From Geitlerinema sp. PCC 7407 (GTDB lineage Bacteria; Cyanobacteriota; Cyanobacteriia; PCC-7407), in the NCBI RefSeq assembly GCF_000317045.1, contig NC_019703.1, positions 1,848,501 through 1,912,500 on the forward strand: a stretch of 64,000 bases of DNA. The letters are read 5' to 3'. The notes under the pieces were generated by a model. It ran no database searches. It saw only the letters and a list, made by a program, of their open reading frames with translations, and had not been told where the DNA came from. Positions 26,836-34,825 of the stretch are shown one piece after another; the stretch's first letter is position 1; each line of letters opens with the position of its first letter. The position numbers and the translations under genes are program-made.

Positions 26836-27816
26836 ATGGCAACATCAACCCGTCGGCCCATTCTCTTGGATTTTGAGAAGCCACTGGCTGAGTTGGAGGC
26901 CCGAATTACTCAAATCCGTGAACTTGCTGAGGAAAACGACGTCGATGTTTCTGGCGAAATTCGTCAGTTGGAGTCACGGGCGATGCAACTTCGCCAGGAG
27001 ATTTTCAGTAGCTTGACCCCAGCCCAGCGGCTGCAGGTGGCTCGTCATCCTCGTCGTCCTAGCACGCTGGACTATATTCAGTCGATTACGGATGAGTGGA
27101 TCGAGCTCCATGGCGATCGCGGGGGAGCGGATGATCCGGCGCTCGTGGGAGGCATTGGTCGCCTCAATGGCCAGCCGGTGGTGTTTTTGGGTCACCAGAA
27201 GGGCCGCGACACGAAGGATAATGTGGCGCGCAATTTTGGGATGGCGTCGCCGGGGGGCTACCGCAAGGCGATGCGCTTGATGGAGCATGCCGATCGCTTT
27301 GGCATGCCAATTATTTCGTTTATTGATACGCCGGGAGCCTATCCGGGACCGGAGGGGGAGCGTTTGGGTCAGGGAGAGGCGATCGCCTACAACCTGCGAG
27401 AAATGTTCCGCTTGGAGGTGCCGATTATCTGCACCGTGATCGGTGAAGGTGGGTCTGGTGGCGCTTTGGGGATTGGTGTGGCCGAGCGACTGCTGATGTT
27501 TGAGCACTCGGTGTACTACGTGGCTAGCCCCGAAGCCTGCTCCGCGATTTTGTGGAAGGACGCTGGCAAGGCGCCTCAAGCGGCTGAAGCGCTGCGCATC
27601 ACGGCCTGGGACCTCAAGAATCTGGGAATTCTAGATGATCTGCTGCCGGAGCCGGTGGGCGGTGCTCACTCGGACCCCATCAAGGCAGCCGCCATCCTGA
27701 AAGAGGCGCTGGTTCGCAATCTCAATGAGCTCAATCAGTTGACGAGTCATCAGCGGCGGGATCTGCGCTACCAAAAGTTCCGCAATATTGGCGTCTTTAC
27801 GGAAGCAACGGCGTGA
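26836..27816 (+). CDS. accA: Acetyl-CoA carboxylase carboxyltransferase subunit alpha
   Basis: AccA is the alpha subunit of the carboxyltransferase that makes malonyl-CoA, the first step of fatty acid synthesis. The 326-residue product has the family's N-terminal helical part, then [37 protein letters not shown] and [16 protein letters not shown], and [13 protein letters not shown]. It directly follows the alkane genes, an arrangement seen in many cyanobacteria that ties malonyl-CoA supply to acyl-ACP use. Its stop codon lies within the end of a repeat that begins at 27813. Confidence 0.97.
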   Translation: MATSTRRPILLDFEKPLAELEARITQIRELAEENDVDVSGEIRQLESRAMQLRQEIFSSLTPAQRLQVARHPRRPSTLDYIQSITDEWIELHGDRGGADDPALVGGIGRLNGQPVVFLGHQKGRDTKDNVARNFGMASPGGYRKAMRLMEHADRFGMPIISFIDTPGAYPGPEGERLGQGEAIAYNLREMFRLEVPIICTVIGEGGSGGALGIGVAERLLMFEHSVYYVASPEACSAILWKDAGKAPQAAEALRITAWDLKNLGILDDLLPEPVGGAHSDPIKAAAILKEALVRNLNELNQLTSHQRRDLRYQKFRNIGVFTEATA

Positions 27817-27925
27817 CATACTCCTACGCTGATACTGACGTATGCAGCGTAGGCTTCTCAGTGACCCCTGGTATCCCATCGGGCGTTTCCTGAGCTTTAT
27901 TGACGATACGGGATGCCCCACCGCA
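27813..27925 (-). repeat. Inverted repeat copy A (IS200/IS605-like end?)
   Basis: Read on the minus strand, the 86 bases from 27898 to 27813 match positions 29569-29654 at 75 of 86 places by eye, and a further 18 bases (27908-27925) match 29540-29557 exactly. Near its end a 9-bp perfect stem, CCTACGCTG with CAGCGTAGG, encloses a 13-base loop, followed by the terminal AGTATGTCAC. The position and hairpin recall the right end of IS200/IS605-type elements. The repeat overlaps the last four bases of accA, so its edge sits exactly at that gene's stop. Confidence 0.75.
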
Positions 27926-28290
27926 CCGGAACAATACAAAGAGTGTTGTTCTCTCCTTTGTACTGCTGGAATTTTACCTGCCCACAGATGCGACGACGAA
28001 TCGTCTGTTTCTAGGCAGAACCCCCTATTCCAGGTTGTCAAGGTTCAAGTTTCAGGGCGGTGATTAGCTCAAACCCTTAGCCTGATTATCTCACCCGTTT
28101 TGCATCATGAGAGATTTGCTCGTTTCCTCCATCTCCCCTGCTCGCGCCTGCGGCATAGGTCAGAGGAGTGTCGTTCGATCGCTCGCATTCATCTCAACGC
28201 CAAATCAAAGATGATGGCGTGAGGCTTCTGCTGCTTTGGCTAAAATTCCTGAGAAGGCCCCTTTGATGGCGCTAAGTCGTTCGGAGGGAT

Positions 28291-28309
28291 GTTACAATTT
28301 CTCTGTAAC
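28291..28309. promoter_or_regulatory. Inverted repeat GTTACA-N7-TGTAAC
   Basis: Two perfect 6-base arms, GTTACA and TGTAAC, are separated by seven bases about 380 bases upstream of the SDR start. The symmetry fits a dimeric regulator. It is not the NtcA consensus, which has the opposite arm order. The regulator is unknown. Confidence 0.3.
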
Positions 28310-28587
28310 GTTTCTTTACGATTTCTCAGGAGTCTCAGTTCCAGCGTCAGCATCACCTTTGGCCGAGCTCAATGTCTCATCAGCCCTCAAAAGCTCCCAA
28401 AGAGAGCCGACAGTTCTGGAACTTGACTGGAACGGTTTGAGGAACTCCAGGCAGTCTTTCGAAAAGTCATCTGCGTAGGCGATCGCTTTGTTCCCACGAT
28501 CGAAACTGACGGGTGATATCGAGGCTGTCTGCTGAAGGGGATACTGCGTCAATCTGACGAAAGCACGGTCCCTACTACGAGAGTCTA

Positions 28588-28623
28588 GATTTCACAGTTT
28601 TCCCATGGATGGCGTGAAATCTG
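28588..28623. promoter_or_regulatory. Inverted repeat AGATTTCAC-N18-GTGAAATCT
   Basis: Nine-base perfect arms lie 18 bases apart and end about 60 bases before the SDR start codon. They could form a hairpin in the leader or serve as a two-site operator. No known motif is matched. Confidence 0.35.
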
Positions 28624-28685
28624 GCTTGGCTGAAGTATTGATGGTTGGTTCATGCTCTCCCTTGGAAGGCGACTAGATAGGCTTC

Positions 28686-29411
28686 ATGACTTTGACTGAA
28701 AAACGTCGTGCCCTGATTACCGGGGCAAGTAGCGGGATTGGTAAAGCAACGGCGATCGCCTTTGCTCGGGCCGGGATTGATCTGGTGCTGGTCAGCCGGT
28801 CGCGAGAGGCTTTGGCAGCGGTGGCGGCTGAGGCGGAGGCCTTGGGCGCGCAGGCTGCGGTGTGCCCGCTGGATTTGTCCCTGGTGGATCAGGTAAAGCC
28901 CAGCATGGCGGCGATCGCGGCGTCAGAAGGCCCAATCGACATCGTCGTGAATGCGGCGGGCATGGCCTACACCGGCCCCCTGAGCGAAATGTCCTTGGCG
29001 GACTGGCAGCGAGTGCTGGATCTCAACTTGACCAGCGTTTTTCTTGGAATCCAGGGACTGTTGCCGACCCTGCGCCAGCAGGGCCAAAGCACCATTATCA
29101 ACGTGGCCTCGGTGGCGTCCTATCAAGCGTTTCCGGATTGGGGAGCCTACTGTGCCAGCAAGTTTGCGCTGCTGGGGTTTTCGAAGGCGCTGGCGGCGGA
29201 GGAGCGCGCCCACGGGGTGCGCGTAGCGGTGATCGCCCCTGGGTCGGTCAACACGTCGCTGTGGGACACCGACACAGTCCATGCAGATTTCGATCGCTCC
29301 AAGATGCTGAAGCCTGAGGTAGTTGCCCAAGCAATTTTGCAAATGGTGCAGATGCCTCAGGAGGCGGTGGTAGAAGAACTCATGCTGATGCCCAGCGTGG
29401 GAACTTTCTAG
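28686..29411 (+). CDS. SDR family oxidoreductase upstream of folE
   Basis: A 241-residue short-chain dehydrogenase with TGASSGIG at 12-19, the NAAG motif (VVNAAGMAY), a serine strand INVASVASY and the catalytic YCASK near 154-158. It is the form often found next to folE in cyanobacteria, so a role in pterin metabolism, for example as a sepiapterin reductase-like enzyme, is an inference from position. A strong hairpin terminator begins at its stop codon. Inverted repeat copies lie on both sides of the gene. Confidence 0.87.
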   Translation: MTLTEKRRALITGASSGIGKATAIAFARAGIDLVLVSRSREALAAVAAEAEALGAQAAVCPLDLSLVDQVKPSMAAIAASEGPIDIVVNAAGMAYTGPLSEMSLADWQRVLDLNLTSVFLGIQGLLPTLRQQGQSTIINVASVASYQAFPDWGAYCASKFALLGFSKALAAEERAHGVRVAVIAPGSVNTSLWDTDTVHADFDRSKMLKPEVVAQAILQMVQMPQEAVVEELMLMPSVGTF

Positions 29412-29438
29412 GGAGCGATCGCGCTGACCATCGCTCCC
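29411..29438 (+). terminator. Hairpin terminator of SDR gene
   Basis: GGGAGCGAT (29411-29419) pairs with ATCGCTCCC (29430-29438) around a 10-base loop, followed by TTTAG. The left arm contains a HIP1 octamer overlap and starts on the last base of the SDR stop codon. Confidence 0.6.
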
Positions 29439-29539
29439 TTTAGCTCCTAGGTGAGGAGCCCCGCGTCGATACCCGCTTGGGGATGAGCGTGGGAGAAAGG
29501 GGCGGTGATGTTGAACCGTCTTTTGTATGGGTTCAAGTC

Positions 29540-29654
29540 TGCGGTGGGGCATCCCGTGGACTGAAAACAAAGCTCAGGAAACGCCCGATGCGATCGCAGG
29601 GGTCACTGAGAAGCCTACACTGGATGCGTCAGCGTCCGTGCAGGAGTATGTCAC
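29540..29654 (+). repeat. Inverted repeat copy B (IS200/IS605-like end?)
   Basis: This is the plus-strand partner of copy A. The 86-base core is 29569-29654, and an 18-base block at 29540-29557 is identical. The terminal hairpin is weakened by substitutions (CCTACACTG against CCGTGCAGG), and one substituted block has become a HIP1 octamer. Read in one frame the core stays open and could encode a peptide such as QETPDAIAGVTEKPTL, which may be the decayed end of a transposon gene. It ends 44 bases before folE. Confidence 0.75.
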
Positions 29655-29697
29655 TTTTCGACACTCACCCTAACGGAAATTTTGTCCGGAACTTGCT

Positions 29698-30369
29698 ATG
29701 ACTATTGCTCAAAACGGATCCAACGGTTCGGCATCGACTTCCCAAATCCCTCAGGCCCAGGCTCTCTCGGCCAACGGCAATGGCTCTGCGGAAGTGGGCC
29801 ATGACGAGATGATGGAGGCGGTGCGGACGATGCTCCTAGGGGTGGGCGAAGACCCCGAGCGTGAAGGACTGCTCAAGACCCCCAAGCGGGTTGCTGAAGC
29901 GATGCGCTTCTTGACCAGCGGCTACAGCCAGTCCCTCGACCAGTTGGTGAATGGCGCCATCTTTGATGAAGGCCACAATGAGATGGTCTTGGTGCGAGAC
30001 ATTGATGTCTTTAGCCTCTGCGAGCACCACATGCTGCCCTTCATCGGTAAGGCGCACGTTGCCTACATCCCGAACCAAAAAGTGGTGGGTCTGAGCAAGC
30101 TCGCTCGCATTGTGGAGATGTATTCTCGCCGCTTGCAGGTCCAAGAGCGTCTGACGCGCCAGGTGGCTGAAGCGATCCAAGAGATCCTCGAGCCCCAGGG
30201 TGTGGCAGTGGTGATGGAAGCAACCCACATGTGCATGGTGATGCGGGGTGTCCAAAAGCCAGGTTCTTGGACAGTGACCAGCGCGATGGTGGGTGTCTTC
30301 GAGGAAGAATTCAAGACCCGTGAGGAGTTCCTCAACCTGATTCGTCACCGTCCGTCGATCTTGATGTAA
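29698..30369 (+). CDS. folE: GTP cyclohydrolase I
   Basis: FolE converts GTP to 7,8-dihydroneopterin triphosphate, the first step to folate and other pterins. The 223-residue product has a variable 35-residue N-terminal tail, then [18 protein letters not shown], the zinc and active-site motif [20 protein letters not shown] at about 105-124, and [17 protein letters not shown]. This is the type I, zinc-dependent form. The SDR gene upstream may act on pterins. A hairpin made of two HIP1-containing arms lies after its end. Confidence 0.97.
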   Translation: MTIAQNGSNGSASTSQIPQAQALSANGNGSAEVGHDEMMEAVRTMLLGVGEDPEREGLLKTPKRVAEAMRFLTSGYSQSLDQLVNGAIFDEGHNEMVLVRDIDVFSLCEHHMLPFIGKAHVAYIPNQKVVGLSKLARIVEMYSRRLQVQERLTRQVAEAIQEILEPQGVAVVMEATHMCMVMRGVQKPGSWTVTSAMVGVFEEEFKTREEFLNLIRHRPSILM

Positions 30370-30423
30370 GCCTGATTTGGCAGCTTGGGCCTGAGGCATT
30401 ATCAGGCTGAGCAAAGCGAAGAG

Positions 30424-30466
30424 AGCGATCGCAGAGGGCGCCATAAACGCGCGTTCTGCGATCGCT
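30424..30466. terminator. HIP1-armed hairpin between folE and trpF
   Basis: AGCGATCGCAGA (30424-30435) and TCTGCGATCGCT (30455-30466) are perfect 12-base complements with a 19-base loop, each arm holding a HIP1 octamer. The site lies between convergent folE and trpF and could stop transcription from both sides, but there is no long T run. Confidence 0.45.
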
Positions 30467-30489
30467 TCTTGCTGCCAAAACAGTGGCCG

Positions 30490-31152
30490 TTAAAGAGCCG
30501 CCGCTGCCTGAAAAGCGGCGATCGCCTGGAAGATCTGCTCGACCTTGACGAGGTTTTTGTCGCCAGGGGCGTTTTCGACTCCGCTGGAGAGATCGATACC
30601 GCTAGGCTGTAGGCTTGTCAGCGCAGCCTGGAGATTGTCGGGAGTGAGGCCACCAGCCAGCAGCCAGGGCAGAGGCGGCCGAAAAGCTTTCAGCATGCTC
30701 CAGTCGAGGGTTTCTCCCGTGCCGCCCCAAAGGTGAGGATGGTAGGCATCTAAAAGCAGGGCGTCAACGCAGTCAAAGTAGGGCGGAATGGCCGCGATCG
30801 CCTCGGCATCTTTGATCCGCAGGGCTTTGATCAGGCTGATCTCGGGCAGGTGCTGGCGCAGCTGCTGACAAAACTCCGGGGACTCGGTGCCGTGGAGCTG
30901 AATTCCGCTCAGTTGGGCGATCGCCGCGGTGCGCTGAATCTCGTCGAGGCTGGCATTCACAAAGACCCCAATCCGCTCAACTCGCGACCCGCGATCGTCC
31001 GCCAGCAGGGCCTCAGTCACGGTGCGAATTTGCTCCGGCGCGACGTAGCGCGGTGATGCTGGGACACAGATAAAGCCAAGGGCTGTCGCTCCGAGACGAG
31101 CGATCGCCACACCTTGATCAGGGCGAGTAATGCCGCAAATTTTGACGCGCAT
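30490..31152 (-). CDS. trpF: Phosphoribosylanthranilate isomerase
   Basis: TrpF isomerises N-(5'-phosphoribosyl)anthranilate in tryptophan synthesis. The 220-residue TIM barrel begins MRVKICGITRPDQG, with the catalytic cysteine in KICG, and has GIQLHGTE, the aspartate strand DALLLDAY and the phosphate-binding LLAGGLTPDNL and GIDLSSGVE motifs. The ATG at 31152 begins the conserved start. It is encoded alone, as usual in cyanobacteria, and converges with folE. Confidence 0.96.
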   Translation of the reverse strand: MRVKICGITRPDQGVAIARLGATALGFICVPASPRYVAPEQIRTVTEALLADDRGSRVERIGVFVNASLDEIQRTAAIAQLSGIQLHGTESPEFCQQLRQHLPEISLIKALRIKDAEAIAAIPPYFDCVDALLLDAYHPHLWGGTGETLDWSMLKAFRPPLPWLLAGGLTPDNLQAALTSLQPSGIDLSSGVENAPGDKNLVKVEQIFQAIAAFQAAAAL

Positions 31153-31254
31153 AGACTTGGGAGAAGGACCAGGGAAAGGGCAGGGGACTTGTAGCAAAAC
31201 TTTAGATAACTGTTAACTCTTAAAACGAATCACGTTTAATTGCGACGCGCTTCT

Positions 31255-31260
31255 TATAAT
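31255..31260 (+). promoter_or_regulatory. -10 box of psaK
   Basis: A perfect TATAAT lies 43 bases upstream of the psaK start. The -35 position is not a consensus match, which is common for regulated photosystem genes. AT-rich sequence upstream has TTTAGATA and GTTAACT, weakly like the HLR1 direct repeats of photosystem I promoters. Confidence 0.45.
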
Positions 31261-31302
31261 CCTAAGTGCTTGTACCTAAGCTTTTAGGCAGGAGTTAGTA
31301 AA

Positions 31303-31578
31303 TTGATTTCGAACCTCTTTTTAGCTGTTCAGTCGACCACTCCCACCACGGTTAGCTGGTCTCCGAGTGTTGCGATCGTCATGATCGTCTGCAATCTTCT
31401 GGCGATCGTCATCGGCCGCTACGCCATCCAAAAGCGCGGCGTTGGCCCCTCACTGCCGGTAGAACTCCCCGCACTCTTTACTGGCTTTGGTTTGCCTGAG
31501 CTGCTCGCGACGACGAGCTTTGGTCACTTGTTGGGTGCTGGAGCCATTCTCGGCCTTGCCAATGCTGGAGTGCTCTGA
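31303..31578 (+). CDS. psaK: Photosystem I reaction centre subunit PsaK
   Basis: PsaK is a small two-helix subunit at the edge of photosystem I that binds chlorophyll and carotenoid and helps energy transfer from antennae. The 91-residue product has two hydrophobic segments, around residues 22-40 ([20 protein letters not shown]) and 60-90 (ending [12 protein letters not shown]), joined by the typical VGPSLP loop and [17 protein letters not shown]. The start is a TTG at 31303, preceded by an AGGAG site. A TATAAT lies upstream. Confidence 0.95.
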   Translation: MISNLFLAVQSTTPTTVSWSPSVAIVMIVCNLLAIVIGRYAIQKRGVGPSLPVELPALFTGFGLPELLATTSFGHLLGAGAILGLANAGVL

Positions 31579-32147
31579 CTTGAAGCCCCTGCAAGAGCAG
31601 CACTCACGCCTCTAACCATTATCCAAGACCATCTCCAAATCCTAAGGGTGGGAGAGCATTAGAGCGACCTTTGCTTGCCAAAGGAGCGGTGATGTTTTCC
31701 CGCCCTTTTGTCTGGCTAAATCTCTATCTTGAGAGATGACGTTTGGCTGCTGGTTGGAAAAGGAGAAAAAGACCGAAGAACTCTGCCAAAGGCAGTAGCA
31801 ATGCTGGTCATGAGAGCAGGCGATCGCGCCAAGGCGAACCAAAAAATTCCAATAAAATAGAGTTATTGGGCGGCTTTGATCATCAATTGTGTCGATATTG
31901 AGCGTCGAAGCTTCCTGATAGGAATCTAAGACGGCAAAACGGATGATGGCTCGATCCAATTTTGTTTTGGCTGAATTGCAAAATTCCAACTCAAATTGCA
32001 GTCTGACAGCCTGACCCAGTTAGGCGATCGCCCTCATCCTCTGACCTTTACTTTGAAAAAAGTCTCCATCGACTGGCCGCCGCTCTTAGCGCAAGTCATT
32101 TTGGCTGGAATCGCTGATAAGCCGCTCTCACCCTCTAGGACGTTTTT
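31579..32147. other. Intergenic region downstream of psaK
   Basis: About 570 bases without a convincing gene. A 116-codon open frame on the minus strand has no likeness to known proteins. A short hairpin, CCTTTG-N5-CAAAGG, near 31671-31687 could be the psaK terminator. There is one HIP1 site near 31820 and another near 32023. The M50 protease promoter must lie at the right end. Confidence 0.4.
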
Positions 32148-33380
32148 ATGAAATCAGGCTGGAAAATCGGCACCCTTTTTGGCATCCCCTTGTACATCGA
32201 TTCGTCGTGGCTGTTTATCTTGGTGCTGATGACGTTTTCCTACAGCCTTAGTTGGCAGGGGCTCTATCCCGAGTGGAGCACGACTTTGGCCTGGGTCGCT
32301 GGGTTTACCATGGCGGTCTTGTTGTTTGCCTCGGTACTGCTCCACGAGCTGGGCCATAGCCTGGTAGCGCGCTCCCAAGGCATCAAGGTCAACTCCATTA
32401 CGCTTTTTCTGTTTGGGGGGATTGCGTCCATTGAGCAAGAATCCAAGACGCCTGGACAAGCTTTTCAAGTAGCGATCGCTGGCCCCGCCGTGAGTTTCTC
32501 CCTCGCGCTGCTGCTGACGCTGGGGCACCAGTTTCTCCCCCTGCCCAACTCTGTGGGCGTGATTGCCGAGAGCCTAGCCTTCATCAATTTGGTGCTGGCC
32601 CTGTTTAATTTGATTCCGGGGCTGCCCCTAGACGGGGGGCAGGTCCTCAAGTCCGTTGTTTGGAAAATTACGGGAAGTCGCTTTCAGGGCGTACACTGGG
32701 CTGCTCGCAGCGGCAAATTTTTGGGCTGGTCGGCCATTTCCCTGGGAATTTTTGGCTACCTGATGACGAGTCGCCTGCTGCCGTGGGCCTGGATCGGGCT
32801 GCTGGGCTGGTTTGGTGTGCGCAACGCCAACGCCTACGATCGCCTAACGGATCTGCAAGAGGCGCTGACCTCCCTGACAGCGGCGGATGCGATGACGCGC
32901 GAATTTCGGGTGGTGGATGCGGACATGACCCTGCGATCGTTCGCCGATGAGTATCTGCTGGGCGAAAATCGTCCGCCGGTGTATTTTGCGGCTTCAGACG
33001 GACGCTATCGCGGCATGGTGCTGATCGAGGATCTGCGCCAAACTGAGCGCAGCCTGTGGGAGCGCGAAACCCTAAACGCGATCGCCCGCCCCCTCGCTCA
33101 GATTCCCTCGGTCCAAGAAAAGTCTTCCCTAGTAACCGTAATCAATTTGCTGGAAGATCAGCAGCTGGCGCGCCTGACGGTGCTGACGCCGGCAGGCGCA
33201 GTTGCCGGCGTGATCGATCGCGGGGACACCGTGCGCGCCCTAGCGGAGCGCCTCAACCTGGCCATTACCGACGCAGAAATCAAGCGTATCAAGGAAGAAG
33301 GCAGCTACCCGCCCGGGTTCCAGCTACAGGCGATCGCCCGCACGGCCAACGTAGAGACGGTCACTGAATCTGCTCCCTAG
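32148..33380 (+). CDS. Site-2 protease family (M50) with CBS domains
   Basis: An intramembrane zinc metalloprotease of 410 residues. The HELGH motif is at 66-70 inside a transmembrane segment, and the second metal motif NLIPGLPLDGG is at 154-164. About six hydrophobic segments are followed by a C-terminal region of about 170 residues with two CBS-like repeats (TAADAMTREFRVVD, then VINLLEDQQLARLTVL). Such proteases cut membrane-bound regulators; the CBS part may sense nucleotides. Its last 20 bases overlap the convergent lipoate-ligase gene. Confidence 0.93.
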   Translation: MKSGWKIGTLFGIPLYIDSSWLFILVLMTFSYSLSWQGLYPEWSTTLAWVAGFTMAVLLFASVLLHELGHSLVARSQGIKVNSITLFLFGGIASIEQESKTPGQAFQVAIAGPAVSFSLALLLTLGHQFLPLPNSVGVIAESLAFINLVLALFNLIPGLPLDGGQVLKSVVWKITGSRFQGVHWAARSGKFLGWSAISLGIFGYLMTSRLLPWAWIGLLGWFGVRNANAYDRLTDLQEALTSLTAADAMTREFRVVDADMTLRSFADEYLLGENRPPVYFAASDGRYRGMVLIEDLRQTERSLWERETLNAIARPLAQIPSVQEKSSLVTVINLLEDQQLARLTVLTPAGAVAGVIDRGDTVRALAERLNLAITDAEIKRIKEEGSYPPGFQLQAIARTANVETVTESAP

Positions 33381-34131
33381 GCTGGAGCTGAACCGAAAAC
33401 CGAGGGGCGATCGCCCGAACTTGCTCCCACTCGTGAGCCGAAAGGGGCAGAGTTTGCAGGGTGATGCCCCAGCATTGACAAGCTGCCTGGCTCAGGGCCT
33501 GAATGATTGCCGGGGGATCGAAACTCGCGAACTCTTGGCTTTCTGGCCCTGCGGTGGGCGCTTGCTCCCCGAAGAGGGTCTTTTCTAGGGCGGCATTGGG
33601 CTGGAGCCGCATCGAGCCATGCTGCAAAATAGCTGAGCCTTGGCGTAGCTGAGCGCTACCGATGAGCTTGTAGCCGTCGCGAGTGACCAGATCGGCGCCG
33701 GTCGCTGTGGCGAAGCAGCTGGGATTGCCGATGTAGCCTCGGCCCGCAGTGCCGTAGACGAGCTCGACCCCGAGCGATCGCCAGCCCTCCACCAAAAACT
33801 CGCACAGGCTCTGATAAATGGCCATTCGATGGCCCGATCGCCCAGAATCTACCACAGCGTAGGTCAAGTCACCGCCGTGCAGCACCCCCCGGCCTCCGCT
33901 GGGGCGCCTCACAATCTCTAGAGGCTGGCCGTCCCAGCTCAAGCTGTGCCACTGCGACGGCCAGTCCTTTTGGTGATATCCCAGCGAAATCGCTGCTGCC
34001 GACCAGGTGTAGAACCGCAGGCTGGGCGGATGACTTGCTGCGCGATGCTGCTCCAGCAGCCACCAGTCCAGCGCCATTTGGATAGCCCCTGGAGCGTCTA
34101 GGGGAGGAATGTAGCGCCAGAGTGTCTGCAC
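33361..34131 (-). CDS. Lipoate/biotin protein ligase family protein
   Basis: A 256-residue protein of the LplA/LipM/BirA ligase fold, which attaches or moves lipoate, octanoate or biotin. It shows the core lipoyl-binding motif RRPSGGRGVLHGGDLTYAV near residue 95 and the catalytic-lysine region DGYKLIGSAQLRQGSAILQH. The N-terminal LDAPGAIQMALDWWLLE is typical of lipoate-ligase A family members in cyanobacteria. The exact acyl group is not certain. It follows the YbjN-like gene with a 3-base gap, so the two form an operon. Confidence 0.88.
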   Translation of the reverse strand: MQTLWRYIPPLDAPGAIQMALDWWLLEQHRAASHPPSLRFYTWSAAAISLGYHQKDWPSQWHSLSWDGQPLEIVRRPSGGRGVLHGGDLTYAVVDSGRSGHRMAIYQSLCEFLVEGWRSLGVELVYGTAGRGYIGNPSCFATATGADLVTRDGYKLIGSAQLRQGSAILQHGSMRLQPNAALEKTLFGEQAPTAGPESQEFASFDPPAIIQALSQAACQCWGITLQTLPLSAHEWEQVRAIAPRFSVQLQPREQIQ

Positions 34132-34134
34132 CAG

Positions 34135-34635
34135 TTAGGCAGCACCAAACTCATGCTGGAGGGCATCGTCGTTGTCATCGGCAATGGTGGCAACCACGGT
34201 GATGGCGCGGGAAATCTCGCCCGGCGAGAGCTCAGCAACGGTGCGGCTGCTCAGGATGACCACGCAGCTGTTGAAGATGCCAAAGCGCGCCTCAAAGGTG
34301 TCAGACCAGTTCATCTCTAGCAGTTTGCGCATGAGCCGACCTTCATCCTTGGCTGGCAAGGGCAGCACGGTGGACCAAACCGTAAACGTGTCCTCATCCG
34401 TGAGGCCGGTCAGCTGAACAAACACCTCAACGCTGCCGTAGGTGAATTTCCACAGATAACCATCGGCCGTATGACTCACCATGGCGCTTTGATTTTGCTC
34501 CAGGCTAGAGATCACGGTCTCGATCACATCGACGTGGTTTTGGCCAGTGGTCTCTTCCAAGAGCGTCTCTGTCAAGCTTTCATCCGAGCGGGCTTGAGTA
34601 GCAACCGTTTCTGGATCGGGTTGGTATGCGTTCAT
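34135..34635 (-). CDS. YbjN domain-containing protein
   Basis: A 166-residue small acidic protein with a CesT/YbjN-like fold: a helix (VDVIETVISSLEQN), strands (YLWKFTYGSVEVFVQLTG and TFTVWSTVLPLPA), a helix (GRLMRKLLEMNWSDTFEARF), and a final strand and helix. The family resembles type III secretion chaperones and YbjN, but cyanobacterial members have no known client. It lies first in an operon with a lipoate-ligase-like gene. A second small protein of similar pattern is at 11591-12157. Confidence 0.78.
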   Translation of the reverse strand: MNAYQPDPETVATQARSDESLTETLLEETTGQNHVDVIETVISSLEQNQSAMVSHTADGYLWKFTYGSVEVFVQLTGLTDEDTFTVWSTVLPLPAKDEGRLMRKLLEMNWSDTFEARFGIFNSCVVILSSRTVAELSPGEISRAITVVATIADDNDDALQHEFGAA

Positions 34636-34825
34636 ACGACTTTTTACTGAGAACTGTCGACAGTATAGACACAGTCGCAGTGTAGCCTAAGCAAGACTGG
34701 ACGGACTGAACTTAAGTATTGTCTAATCTCTGGCGCCTCTGAAAAGCTCAGGGAGGGGGCGATCGCCTTGCGAGAACCCTCTTGTCGCAGGCATCTCGAG
34801 CGATCGCCCCTCTCAGGCGCCGCTT

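Larger units (their letters stand above)
27926..28685. other. Intergenic region with inverted repeats
   Basis: About 760 bases between repeat copy A and the SDR gene. It holds two regulatory-looking inverted repeats (28291-28309 and 28588-28623) and one HIP1 site. The first 130 bases may be a further part of the element whose end is copy A, but no transposase frame can be read. I see no tRNA or convincing small gene. Confidence 0.4.

Noticed and set aside
31640-31720. Third copy of the 28-30 kb repeat downstream of psaK
   Set aside because: Only short blocks such as GCGGTGATGTT resemble sequence near copy B; the 86-base core is not present.
31642-31989. 115-codon minus-strand frame downstream of psaK
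   Set aside because: Composition and sequence show no protein likeness; alternative frames in the same stretch look equally good, so it is probably chance.
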